From: an uncultured Porphyromonadaceae bacterium
GTDB taxonomy: Bacteria > Bacteroidota > Bacteroidia > Bacteroidales > Muribaculaceae
Assembly (NCBI GenBank): GCA_900550395.1
Contig: URSD01000011.1
Span: 1 to 62,587, forward strand
Direction of reading: 5' to 3'
Length of the DNA: 62,587 nucleotides
The number at the start of each line of letters is the position of its first letter. Positions within the stretch are counted from its first letter, which is position 1. Made by a program: the position numbers and the translations under genes. Shown here one piece after another: positions 1 through 8,055 of the stretch. The notes under the pieces were generated by a model. The model was not told the DNA's origin. It did no database searches and was given only the letters and a program-made list of their open reading frames with translations.

Positions 1-1179
1 ACGTAGATACGCGTCCTCGAGGACGCGGTCCGCAACGTACTGGCCACGATGTGCGGAACCGACGAAAACCTCGACGTTATTCTCAACCCCGACAAAGGCG
101 ACGTGCAGATCTTCCAGAACCTGCAGGTTGTGGCCGACGGCGAAGTCAATGATCCCAACATGGAGATTGGTCTCACGGACGCCCGCGCCGAGGATGACCC
201 CGACGTGGAGATTGGCGAGGACCACACCCGTGAAATCCACTTCGAGGATTTCGGACGCCGTGCGATCCTGAATCTTCGCCAGACCCTCCAGTCGAAAATC
301 CTCGACCTTCAGAAAGAGGCGATCTACAATAAATTCAAGGAGCTCGAAGGAGAGCTCGTCAGCGGCGAGGTCTATCAGACATGGTCGCGCGAGACCCTTC
401 TTCTTGACGACGACAAGAACGAGCTCCTTCTGCCGAAAAGCGAATCGATTCCCGGCGACTTCTTCCGCAAGGGCGAGACAGTCAGAGCGGTCGTGGCCAA
501 CGTAGATAACAAGAACAACAACCCGAAGATCTCCGTTTCGCGCACCAACGAGAACTTCCTGCGCCGTCTTTTCGAGCTGGAGGTTCCTGAGATCCATGAC
601 GGTCTGATCAACATACGCGCCGTAGCGCGCATCCCGGGCGAACGCGCCAAGATAGCCGTCGAGAGCTACGACGACCGCATCGACCCGGTGGGAGCGTGTG
701 TGGGCGTCAATGGCTCGCGTATCCACGGAATTGTCCGCGAACTGCGCAACGAGAACATCGACGTGATCAACTACACGGCCAATCCGTCGCTCTTCATACA
801 GCGCGCGCTCAGCCCGGCGAAAGTCTCTTCGATCCGTCTGGACGAGGAGGAGAAGAAAGCCGAGGTGTTCCTGCGCCCCGAGGAGGTGTCGCTGGCTATC
901 GGCAAGAACGGCCTCAACATCAAGCTCGCCTCCATGCTCACCGGCTACACCATCGACGTCTACCGCGACACCGAGGAAACCTACGAGGAGGACATCTACC
1001 TCGACGACTTCAAGGACGAAATCGACGAGTGGATCATCGAAGCGCTCAAGAACGAGGGCTTCGTCACGGCCAAGAGCGTACTCAACGCTCCCCGCGAGAT
1101 GATTATCGAGAAGGCCGACCTCGAGGAGGAGACCGTCGACAACATCCTCGCCGTGCTCCGCGCCGAGTTCGAGGACTGA
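1..1179 (+). CDS. nusA: Transcription termination/antitermination factor NusA (5' end missing)
   Basis: NusA binds RNA polymerase and nascent RNA and controls pausing, termination and antitermination in the cytoplasm. The reading frame runs open from base 7. The residues before the first ATG (base 49), RVLEDAVRNVLA, already align with the NusA N-terminal domain, so the gene starts upstream of the window. From the ATG: rest of the N-terminal domain, an S1 domain (about residues 95-165, SGEVYQTWSRE), KH domains (about 190-330; RIPGERAKIAVESYDD, GVNGSRIHGIVRELRNENI, LAIGKNGLNIKLASMLTGY) and an acidic C-terminus (ADLEEETVDNIL). A TAG triplet at 4-6 lies in the same frame, where relatives have Met or Leu. 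This is either an error at the sequence edge or a real nonsense codon. infB follows after 77 bases, the usual nusA-infB order. Confidence 0.95.
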
Positions 1180-1256
1180 GCCGCAGTCCCTGCGCACCCG
1201 GCTGCATGTCCGGCCACTGATTAACAACAAAACAGAACGAGTATTTAAAACAATAT

Positions 1257-4097
1257 ATGGCGAAACAAAAGATAAGCAACCTCGCAAAGGAACTCAACGT
1301 GGGCCTGCCCAACATCTTCGAGTTCCTGCGCAAAAACAACATCGACGTCCCCGAAAGCCCCAACACACGCGTTGAGGAATCTGTGGCCGAGATGCTGACC
1401 CACCACTTCCAACCCGACAGAGAAATAAAGACTCGTTCCGATCAGCAGACCAACGACCGGATGCAGTCGCGCGCCGCAGCCCGCGAGCAGAAAGCCGAAG
1501 CCGCGCGCCCTGCCGCGCCCGAACTGGCCCTCACGCCCTCCGACATGGCGCAGAAACCCCGCATTCTCGGCAAAATCGAGCTCGACGCCAAGGGCAACCC
1601 CGTAGTAGTCAAGCCCGCCAAGGAAGAAGCACCCGCCAAGGAAGAGACACCCGCGCCCGCACCTGCCCCTGCCCCCGAAAAGAAGCAGGAGAGCAAGCCC
1701 GCCGAGCCCGAGAAGCCGGCAGCTGCAGGGATGCACACCGGTGCATCCGCCCCTGAAAAGCAGGAGGAGAAACCCGCACCCGCGCCTGAGTCATCTGAGG
1801 CCCCCGCGGCTCCTGCCGCACCGGCCGAGCCAGAGGTGTTCACGCTCGGCACCGCCCCGCGCGTGCAGGGTCCCGTGGTGGTTGGTAAAATCGACCTCGC
1901 CGCCATCAATGCCAATACACGTCCAAAAAAGAAAAGCAAGGAAGAACGCCGCAACGAGCGCAAGGGACAGAACGGCGAGAACGCCGGCGGCGAGTCGCGC
2001 CGCAAGCGCAGCCGCATCTCCGGCGGACAGAAAGTCGACATCGAGAAGGCCGGCCGTCAGGCCGCCAGCGAGGGCGACCGCCAGCGCCGCGGACAGGGCG
2101 GAGGCAACCAGGGCCAGAACTCGCAGAACCAGCGTCCGCCCCGCAATCAGGGCGGAAAGAAGCGCCAGGCCGCGCCTGTGGTGCCCGAGGTAAGCGAGGA
2201 GGACGTATCGAAGCAGGTAAAGGAGACCCTCGCACGCCTCACCAGCAAGGACAAGGGCCTCAAGAAGGGCGCCAAGTGGCGTAAGGAGAAGCGCGACGCC
2301 AACGCCGCCCGCGCAGAGCAGGCCCACCTGGCCGAGGAGGCCGAAAGCCGCACACTGAAGCTCACCGAATTCGTGACCGCCAACGACCTCGCCATCATGA
2401 TGGACGTGCCCATCAACCAGGTCATCGCCACCTGCATGAACATCGGCGTGATGGTGAGCATCAACCAGCGTCTCGACGCCGAGACCATCAACATCGTGGC
2501 CGAAGAATTCGGCTTCACCACCGAATACGTCTCCACCGAGGTAGCCAACGCCATACATCAGGAAGAAGACTCCGAGGACGAACTGGAGGCACGTCCGCCC
2601 ATCGTCACCGTCATGGGCCACGTCGACCACGGCAAGACCTCGCTGCTCGACTATATCCGCAAAGCCAACGTCATCGCGGGCGAGGCCGGCGGTATCACGC
2701 AGCACATCGGCTCGTACAGCGTCAAGCTGCCCGACGGACGTCACATCACCTTCCTCGACACCCCGGGCCACGAGGCCTTCACCGCCATGCGTGCCCGCGG
2801 CGCCAAGGTGACCGACATCTGTATCATCATCGTCGCCGCCGACGACAGCGTCATGCCCCAGACCGTCGAGGCAATCAACCACGCCTCGGCCGCCGGTGTG
2901 CCCATCGTCTTCGCCATCAACAAGATAGATAAGCCGCACGCCAACCCCGACAAAATCAAGGAGGAGCTGGCCGCAATGAACTACCTCGTGGAGGAATGGG
3001 GCGGCAAGTACCAGTCGCAGGACATCTCCGCAAAGAAAGGCATCGGCGTGGACGAGCTCATGGAGAAAGTGCTCCTCGAGGCCGAGATGCTCGACCTCAA
3101 GGCCAATCCCAACCGCCGCGCCACCGGCGCCATCATCGAGTCGTCGCTCGACAAGGGCCGCGGCTACGTGGCCAACGTCCTGGTGCAGAACGGCACTCTG
3201 CGCGTAGGCGACATCGTGCTCGCCGGCAACCACTTCGGCAAGATCAAGGCCATGTTCAACGAGCGCAACCAGCGCATCCGCGAGGCCGGTCCCGCCACTC
3301 CCGCCCTCATTCTGGGCCTGAACGGCGCGCCCACCGCCGGCGATACCTTCAACGTCATGGAGACGGAGCAGGAAGCACGCGAGATCGCCACCAAGCGCGA
3401 GCAGCTCCAGCGCGAGCAGGGCATCCGCACCACCAAGATTCTCACCCTTGAGGACATCGGCCGCCGTCGCGCCATCGGCAACTTCCAGGAGCTCAACATC
3501 ATCGTCAAGGGCGACGTCGACGGCTCCATCGAGGCTCTCAGCGACTCGCTCATCAAGCTCTCCACCGAGGAGATTCAGGTCAACGTGCTCCACAAGGCCG
3601 TCGGCGAGATTTCCGAGAGCGATGTCACCCTGGCCGCCGCCTCGGACGCCGTCATCATCGGCTTCCAGGTGCGTCCCTCCCAGGCCGCACGCCGTGTGGC
3701 CGAGCGCGACGGAGTGCAGATCCGCCTCTACTCCGTCATCTACGACGCCATAGAGGAAGTCAAGGACGCCATGCAGGGCATGCTCGCACCCGAGCTCAAG
3801 GAAGAAATCACCGGCACCGCCGAGGTGCTCGAGACCTACCACATCAGCAAGGTCGGCACCATCGCCGGCGCAATGGTGCGCGAGGGCAAGATCAAGCGCA
3901 CAGCCAAGGCCCGCGTCATCCGCGAGGGCATCGTGCGCTACACCGGCACCTTCGGCTCGCTCAAGCGCTTCAAGGACGACGTCAAGGAAGTGGCCGCCGG
4001 CTACGACTGCGGCCTCTCCATCGCCGGCTTCAACGACGTCAAGGTCGGCGACATCATCGAAAGCTTCGAAGAAGTGGAAGTGGCGCGCAATCTCTGA
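1257..4097 (+). CDS. infB: Translation initiation factor IF-2
   Basis: IF-2 is the GTPase that delivers fMet-tRNA to the 30S subunit and promotes 50S joining. The 946-residue protein has an IF2_N-type domain at about 1-55 (MAKQKISNLAKELNVG), a long low-complexity Pro/Ala/Glu/Lys/Arg-rich linker at about 60-340, and a second N-terminal domain at about 360-430. The G domain starts near 447 with GHVDHGKT (454-461), DTPGHEAFTAMRARG and NKIDKPHANP. It is followed by domain II and the C-terminal IF-2 domains, which end near the stop. The length matches Bacteroidales IF-2. The ATG is the first codon of the conserved start, about 77 bases after nusA. The stop overlaps the folK start by one base (tgATG), so nusA-infB-folK is probably one transcript. 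Confidence 0.98.
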   Translation: MAKQKISNLAKELNVGLPNIFEFLRKNNIDVPESPNTRVEESVAEMLTHHFQPDREIKTRSDQQTNDRMQSRAAAREQKAEAARPAAPELALTPSDMAQKPRILGKIELDAKGNPVVVKPAKEEAPAKEETPAPAPAPAPEKKQESKPAEPEKPAAAGMHTGASAPEKQEEKPAPAPESSEAPAAPAAPAEPEVFTLGTAPRVQGPVVVGKIDLAAINANTRPKKKSKEERRNERKGQNGENAGGESRRKRSRISGGQKVDIEKAGRQAASEGDRQRRGQGGGNQGQNSQNQRPPRNQGGKKRQAAPVVPEVSEEDVSKQVKETLARLTSKDKGLKKGAKWRKEKRDANAARAEQAHLAEEAESRTLKLTEFVTANDLAIMMDVPINQVIATCMNIGVMVSINQRLDAETINIVAEEFGFTTEYVSTEVANAIHQEEDSEDELEARPPIVTVMGHVDHGKTSLLDYIRKANVIAGEAGGITQHIGSYSVKLPDGRHITFLDTPGHEAFTAMRARGAKVTDICIIIVAADDSVMPQTVEAINHASAAGVPIVFAINKIDKPHANPDKIKEELAAMNYLVEEWGGKYQSQDISAKKGIGVDELMEKVLLEAEMLDLKANPNRRATGAIIESSLDKGRGYVANVLVQNGTLRVGDIVLAGNHFGKIKAMFNERNQRIREAGPATPALILGLNGAPTAGDTFNVMETEQEAREIATKREQLQREQGIRTTKILTLEDIGRRRAIGNFQELNIIVKGDVDGSIEALSDSLIKLSTEEIQVNVLHKAVGEISESDVTLAAASDAVIIGFQVRPSQAARRVAERDGVQIRLYSVIYDAIEEVKDAMQGMLAPELKEEITGTAEVLETYHISKVGTIAGAMVREGKIKRTAKARVIREGIVRYTGTFGSLKRFKDDVKEVAAGYDCGLSIAGFNDVKVGDIIESFEEVEVARNL

Positions 4098-4543
4098 TGC
4101 GCATCCACATCAACATAGGCTCAAACCAAGGCGACCGCCGGGCCCTCATAGGGCAGGCGGTCGCCTTGATTGCTTCCGCGTGGCCCGATGCACATATGAG
4201 CTGCTCCAGCCCCGTCGAGTCCGAGCCCTGGGGCTACGAGTCGCCGCACCGTTTCCTTAACCTCGGCGTGATGCTCAACACCGACGCGCCCTGCGAGCCG
4301 CACGACGTGCTCCGACGTCTACTCGCCATAGAGCGCCGCGTAGGCGGAGGCTCTCCCCACCGCGATGCCGACGGAGCCTACTGCGACCGACCCGTCGACA
4401 TCGACCTTATCGCCGTCGACCGTCTCTGCCTCTCCACCCCCGACCTCACCCTGCCCCATCCCCGCGCCCGCCTCCGCCCCTTCGTCATGCACCCCCTGCG
4501 CGAGCTCGACCCCCTCACCGCCTCCTGGCTGGAAAGCTTATAG
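4097..4543 (+). CDS. folK: 2-amino-4-hydroxy-6-hydroxymethyldihydropteridine pyrophosphokinase (HPPK)
   Basis: HPPK transfers pyrophosphate from ATP to 6-hydroxymethyl-dihydropterin in folate synthesis. The 148-residue protein shows the family landmarks: NIGSNQGDR at the N-terminus, SSPVESEPWGY and FLNLGVML in the middle, and RPVDIDLIAVD followed by LPHPRARLRPFVMHPLRE near the C-terminus. The ATG overlaps the infB stop by one base, which fixes the start and implies translational coupling. HPPK next to infB is not universal, but the motif set is clear. The stop TAG opens directly into a GGTAAGAGG-type intergenic repeat. Confidence 0.95.
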   Translation: MRIHINIGSNQGDRRALIGQAVALIASAWPDAHMSCSSPVESEPWGYESPHRFLNLGVMLNTDAPCEPHDVLRRLLAIERRVGGGSPHRDADGAYCDRPVDIDLIAVDRLCLSTPDLTLPHPRARLRPFVMHPLRELDPLTASWLESL

Positions 4544-4583
4544 CTTGAGAGTGTATAGTTGATGGAATATAGGTAAGAGGAGG
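4541..4583 (+). repeat. Post-stop GGTAAGAGG-type repeat downstream of folK
   Basis: Directly after the folK stop codon the sequence reads through tatagttgatggaatat into ataggtaagaggaggcg. The same layout (TTTATAG-rich stretch, then GGTAAGAGG, then a G/C run) occurs after several other genes in this window, always in transcript orientation. It continues into a short TCCGAC-rich stretch (4585-4615) that recurs near 11785-11815. The function is unknown; a 3'-end RNA signal or a dispersed repeat are both possible. Confidence 0.6.
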
Positions 4584-4686
4584 CGTGGAACGTCCGACCT
4601 GTCCGACTCGTCCGACCAGACAAGTGGCCTGGAGACAATATACTGGAGCCCGCGGACTTCCTATCTCGTATGCAACAGAAAAAAAT

Positions 4687-5065
4687 ATTGTTGTCCGGTA
4701 AAACATCATAAGATACAATATATTAGGTATTAACCTCCGTACAAGCCCTATTCATCGGTGATTACCCGCCGAATGGCGGGTAAAATCCGGTTAGCCGCGG
4801 ATTTAGGCGCAACGCGCCGTATCCGCGGTAAGCTCAGTAAAGGGCATCAACCTGCCGCATGGCGGGTTGCACGACTTACGGCCGCGCTCCTTCTGAAAAT
4901 CTGATAATAAACCCGGACGCTGTGCAACCCGCCATCCGGCAGGTTGATGCGTTTGTCACGCCTCTTCCGCGAGTATGTCGCTCCCTGTGGTCGCTCCTTA
5001 ACTCGCAGCTAACCACATTCAACCCGCGACGAGCGCGGGTTGCTCCCGTTTTATCGGACAGCAAT
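4687..5065. repeat. MITE-like palindrome-rich element, copy 1
   Basis: This 379-bp non-coding element has imperfect terminal inverted repeats: ATTGTTGTCCGGTAAAAC at the left and GTTTTATCGGACAGCAAT at the right. Inside are two inverted half-units. Each carries an ACCCGCC-loop-GGCGGGT hairpin, a GGTTAGCnGCGG segment and an AACCCGC...GCGGGTT hairpin. Copy 2 at 59716-60099 (384 bp) has the same order and nearly the same termini. There is no transposase gene within it. Short open frames inside are products of the palindromes and not credible genes. It fills most of the long gap after folK. Confidence 0.75.
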
Positions 5066-5066
5066 A

Positions 5067-5232
5067 ATAAAAATTCTGTTATTTTTGTTGTTTTCTGTAT
5101 TTTATGTATCGATAACGCCCTCAGGCCCGCTACAATAAAAAACTTCTGTTTCTTCTGACCTTATGTCCCTGTATCTCGTTATCTGAAGTAACTTCCCCCT
5201 CCTACCTATCCCCTATCAACTATTAACTCAAA
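5067..5232. repeat. Dispersed intergenic repeat (GATAACGCCC / GACCTTATGTC family)
   Basis: The segment contains CTGTTATTTTTGT, ATCGATAACGCCCTC, ATAAAAAACTTCTGT, CTGACCTTATGTC and CGTTATCTGAAGTAACTTCC, then the reverse of the GGTAAGAGGGGG motif (CCCCCTCCTACCTATCCCC). The second half recurs almost unchanged at 6434-6523. Related blocks occur at 10342-10467, 10655-10760, 11510-11605, 14325-14402 and 53110-53210. No coding potential. From about 5233 to 5343 I see nothing further that I can name. Confidence 0.6.
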
Positions 5233-5343
5233 GAAAGAAAGCGCGGGACGCACGCATCCGTGACTAACCGCGTGTGGAGCGCAGCGTGAAGTAATTGAGT
5301 TTTTGTATGATTAATATTTTTCTGACAGGTTGGCATTTAAAAT

Positions 5344-5374
5344 TTTGTAAAGACAAAAATAGTTTTTATATTTG
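5344..5374 (+). promoter_or_regulatory. Bacteroidetes-type promoter (-33 TTTG, -7 TATATTTG)
   Basis: TTTG at 5344-5347 and TATATTTG at 5367-5374 are separated by exactly 19 nt, the canonical spacing for the Bacteroidetes primary sigma factor. Transcription would start near 5380. It would run through the long inverted repeat at 5433-5550 and then the small secreted-protein genes at 5636-6339. The local base composition is much more AT-rich than in the flanking housekeeping genes. Confidence 0.7.
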
Positions 5375-5432
5375 TGACGTCATTCCGGATTGACACGACA
5401 TATTAATAAAAGGGAGCGTTTTGCTTTTCTTG

Positions 5433-5550
5433 CAATTGAAAACCTGAGAAATTTTCTAAGTACGCAAGAGTTAACAAGACGGTTCTCACGCTATAGCGTG
5501 GGCTACTGCTTTGTATCTTTGCGTACGGGTTTTCTCAGGACCTTCAATTG
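5433..5550. repeat. 118-bp long inverted repeat (possible structured leader RNA)
   Basis: Nested complementary arms are visible: CAATTGAA (5433-5440) with TTCAATTG (5543-5550); CCTGAGAAA (5443-5451) with TTTCTCAGG (about 5531-5539); GTACGCAA (5460-5467) with TTGCGTAC (5519-5526). In the middle is a perfect palindrome, CACGCTATAGCGTG (5487-5500). The element lies just downstream of a canonical promoter, so the RNA would fold into one long hairpin ahead of the next genes. It could equally be a small non-autonomous mobile element. An open frame across it is disregarded because its sequence is dictated by the palindrome. Confidence 0.6.
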
Positions 5551-5635
5551 GAGATACAGTAGATTCAGTCCACGTTTTCTTTATCTATGAACACAGGTCG
5601 ACAGGACTGTAAGACCATGAAAATACAGAAAGCAT

Positions 5636-5853
5636 ATGAAAAGATTGCTTTACATTGCTCTGATCTGTTCGACCCTGTGCAGTATGGCTTCGCCGGCCGC
5701 ATATGCCGCAGAGAGCAAGTCGCAAACCGGATAGACGTATATCTACAAACGGGCAAAAAGTACGTTGACGAAGCCTGCGCACACTGCAACGGTACGAGAA
5801 GCGTGAGAGTGATCTGCATGCAGTGTCACAGAACAGGCACCGTACAGAAGTAA
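5636..5853 (+). pseudogene. Small secreted protein with CxxCxG zinc-type motifs, apparently frameshifted
   Basis: From ATG 5636 one frame encodes a good signal peptide (MKRLLYIALICSTLCSMAS, then PAAYAAESKSQTG) but stops at TAG 5732-5734. The neighbouring frame continues as QTGKKYVDEACAHCNGTRS followed by VRVICMQCHRTGTVQK and stops at 5853. That part has two CxxC(x)G-like motifs resembling the DnaJ zinc-finger repeat, although two glycines are replaced by Arg. Joined, the pieces would make a secreted protein of about 72 residues, so a single-base indel near 5725-5735 is the simplest explanation. Alternatives: two short independent peptides, a programmed frameshift or a sequencing error. It lies in the same transcription unit as the gene at 5965. 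Confidence 0.45.
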
Positions 5854-5964
5854 CGCATGTGAATCCATCATTTGCAGGCCTGCATCGGAAATATGCAGAT
5901 ATGGAAATGATGGCGAATCATCACTCGCAAAACAACAACAAACATAAAACTACGAAGACACAAA

Positions 5965-6339
5965 ATGAAAAAGTTTATTATCACACTGCTTGTCCTTTTG
6001 GGGGCAGCGATACTCACTCCTGAGGTGAAAGCGGAACCGGTGGCATCGCAGGACGGCCCTACGTGTGTGACCGTAGGTAATGTCTCAATCACGGTAACTG
6101 AAAGGGAAGCACCATCAATAAGTGAAGTATCCATCACCAATTATAACCGGTACAGAGTAACCGTATCCTGGTCGGTATGGGGTACCGATGCTAACGGGAA
6201 CAGCAGAAAAGTCGCCGGTGGCACCAATAGTGTGTCGGCCGCAGACAATCAAGGATACGGTGCTTCAAGCAGATCCTTCACATGTCCAAAGGGCATAACC
6301 GGCCTATGGGTGGAATCAAGTGTGCAGAGATGTAATTAA
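5965..6339 (+). CDS. Small secreted protein of unknown function
   Basis: 124 residues with a clear signal peptide (MKKFIITLLVLLGAAILTPE, cleavage probably after VKA). The mature part is about 100 residues, rich in Ser/Thr/Val, with two Cys in the body (PTCVTVG and SFTCPKG) and one near the end (QRCN). Alternating hydrophobic positions (RYRVTVSWSVWGTDANG) suggest an all-beta domain. I do not recognise a family. It follows the frameshifted zinc-motif gene by 111 bases and probably shares the promoter at 5344. Its AT-rich codons differ from the flanking GC-rich genes, which suggests acquisition. Confidence 0.7.
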   Translation: MKKFIITLLVLLGAAILTPEVKAEPVASQDGPTCVTVGNVSITVTEREAPSISEVSITNYNRYRVTVSWSVWGTDANGNSRKVAGGTNSVSAADNQGYGASSRSFTCPKGITGLWVESSVQRCN

Positions 6340-6433
6340 CAGGTGATCAAGCGCTTTCTCGTTGATCGCCTATAGGCAGGAGAAAGCGTGGACGGAAAGA
6401 AAGACATAAAGTCAGGAGAAACAAAAGAGTTAG

Positions 6434-6523
6434 CCAATAAAAAACTTCTGTCCCTTCTGACCTTATGTCTCTCTGTATCTCGTTATCTGAAGTAACTTCC
6501 CCCTCTTACCTATCCCCTCTCAA
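6434..6523. repeat. Dispersed intergenic repeat, second copy, with post-stop GGTAAGAGGGGG motif
   Basis: AATAAAAAACTTCTGTC, CTGACCTTATGTCTC, CGTTATCTGAAGTAACTTCC and CCCTCTTACCTATCCCC repeat the block at about 5127-5232 nearly base for base. On the minus strand the last part reads GTTTATAG, TTGAGAGGGGATAGG, TAAGAGGGGG. The TAG in GTTTATAG is the stop codon of the acyltransferase gene ending at 6524, so the repeat starts inside the coding sequence. Confidence 0.65.
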
Positions 6524-7462
6524 CTATAAACTAATCGTATAGGAAGCATAGACCGTGCAACGGCCGCCGAGGCCCGCCTTCTGAGAGTCGAGACCCGCGT
6601 TGAGAATGCGGCCGGCGTCCTCGCACGACGTGCCGATGTCGAGCCAGGAGCACGAGTCGCTGTAAGCATCGGCAATGGCCGCATAGAGCGCCGGAAGCAT
6701 GCGCAGGCGCCGGCCTTCGTCGCCGGCGGCGGTGTACTGCGCGTGCACCACGGGGCCGCAGCGGTAGGTGAGCACGCCGGCCAGCAGGGCGCCGTCGAGC
6801 GAGGCCGTGTGCAGGCGTATGTTGTCCGGGAAACGGCTGCGCAGCAGCAGCATTTCGTCGAGGGTATGCACCGGCGTGGCGTCGTGGTGCTCGCGGAGCA
6901 CATCCTCCAGGAGCGCCCAGAAGCCGGCATAATCCTCCGACTCGCCGAACACGGCGCCGCTGCGCCGCGCACGGTTGATGGCGTTCTTCGTGCCGTGGTC
7001 CAGGAGGCGCGGCAGGCGCAGGTCCACGGTAGAGGACGGCATCACGCGGTCCTGCACGGCTCCGAAGCGCCACAGCGCGTAAAGGTCGTCCTCGGCCGGA
7101 TAGCGGTGGTAGATGTGCGGCACGGGGCGGTAGACGAGCCGCCGGAAGCCCTCCGTACGCAACGCCGCGAGGCTCTCCTCGAAGAGCCGCAGCATCGTGG
7201 AAGCCGTGAAGTGGCGCGGTGGCGTTATCCAGCCGCCGTAGGTGAGGCCGCGGTGGCTCACGAGCGTGTCGCCCTCCTCGTTGGCCGGCAGCAGGGCCAG
7301 CGGCGCGCCGTCGTCGTCAAGGGCCACGAGCGAATGGTCGGCGAAGCGGTCGGCATGGTAGTCCATGTATGCGCGCTCATGCAGGAAGGTGCCGTTGCGC
7401 GAGGCGCGCACGAACTCGTCCCACGTCTGCCGCATGGCCGGTGTGTAGCGCTCTATCCTCAT
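6524..7462 (-). CDS. FemAB/GNAT-like acyltransferase
   Basis: 312 residues, cytoplasmic, no signal peptide. The overall pattern is that of FemAB/GNAT-type acyltransferases: an N-terminal half with WDEFVRASRNGTFLHERAYM, and a C-terminal GNAT-like half with LLAGVLTYRCGPVVHAQYTA, RLRMLPALYAAIADA and WLDIGTSCEDAGRILNAGL. Substrate unknown. It is the last gene of a five-gene operon. Its ATG overlaps the stop of the YciO-like gene by four bases (ATGA). The final codons and stop (SL*) coincide with the start of the dispersed GGTAAGAGGGGG repeat, so the C-terminus may have been reshaped by the repeat. An exact function cannot be assigned. Confidence 0.75.
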   Translation of the reverse strand: MRIERYTPAMRQTWDEFVRASRNGTFLHERAYMDYHADRFADHSLVALDDDGAPLALLPANEEGDTLVSHRGLTYGGWITPPRHFTASTMLRLFEESLAALRTEGFRRLVYRPVPHIYHRYPAEDDLYALWRFGAVQDRVMPSSTVDLRLPRLLDHGTKNAINRARRSGAVFGESEDYAGFWALLEDVLREHHDATPVHTLDEMLLLRSRFPDNIRLHTASLDGALLAGVLTYRCGPVVHAQYTAAGDEGRRLRMLPALYAAIADAYSDSCSWLDIGTSCEDAGRILNAGLDSQKAGLGGRCTVYASYTISL

Positions 7463-8055
7463 CCCTCAAATTCGCTTATACCCTCGCGCAGCACCTCGGG
7501 AGAGGAGCTGTCCGAAAGGTCGACTATGGTGGAGCCCACAGTGCCTCCCGCGCCGCCGTCCAGCAGCACGTCGGCCTGCGAGGCGTAGTGCATGGCTATG
7601 CTCTCGGGCTCGGCCAGCTCGTCGGGGTCGTCGACCACAGCCGAGCCGCACAGCAGCGGACCTCCCAGGGCCTCGGCCAGGGCGCGCGCGGCATCGCAGT
7701 CGGGCACTCGCAGGCCTATGGTGCGGCGGTTCTTGAACGATTTCGGCAGCCGCAGGGCGGCGGGCAGCACGAAGGTGAACGGGCCGGGCAGATAGTGGCG
7801 CAGGGTGCGGAACGCAGCGTTGTCTATGCGCACGTATTCCGCCGCCTGGCTCAGGTCGGCGCACAGCAGCGAGAGCTGCTGCTCGGCAGGGTCTATGCCC
7901 TTGATGCGGCAGAGGCGCTCGATGGCGCGGTGGTTGCGGGCGTCGACGCCGAGGGCGTAGATCGTGTCGGTGGGGAACACCACCACGCCGCCGTCGCGCA
8001 GCGTTTCGGCAGCCTCGGCTATGTGGCGCTCGTTGTAGGCTTTCAGTATTTTCAT
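7459..8055 (-). CDS. Sua5/YciO/YrdC-family protein (YciO-like)
   Basis: 198 residues with the YrdC-like double-stranded-RNA/ATP-binding fold: VVVFPTDTIYALGVDA near 24-39, HYLPGPFTFVLPA near 100 and RRTIGLRVPDC near 125. The loop around IKGIDPAEQQLSLLCADLS (from about 70) reads SLLC as in E. coli YciO rather than the SxN of TsaC. Family members make threonylcarbamoyl-AMP for the tRNA t6A37 modification, but YciO-type proteins are less well characterised. Four-base ATGA overlaps on both sides place it within the operon. Whether it is the cell's main t6A enzyme depends on whether another copy exists. Confidence 0.88.
   Translation of the reverse strand: MKILKAYNERHIAEAAETLRDGGVVVFPTDTIYALGVDARNHRAIERLCRIKGIDPAEQQLSLLCADLSQAAEYVRIDNAAFRTLRHYLPGPFTFVLPAALRLPKSFKNRRTIGLRVPDCDAARALAEALGGPLLCGSAVVDDPDELAEPESIAMHYASQADVLLDGGAGGTVGSTIVDLSDSSSPEVLREGISEFEG

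Noticed and set aside
1791..3842. A 683-codon open frame antisense to infB
   Set aside because: Mirror of IF-2 codons (DDV/GGD-rich), no start context, no domain.
4859..5158. 99-codon frame inside the MITE-like copy 1
   Set aside because: Runs through hairpins and on into another repeat family; not preserved in copy 2.
5390..5590. 66-codon frame across the long inverted repeat
   Set aside because: Its sequence is forced by the palindromic arms and it lacks a signal, domain or start context.
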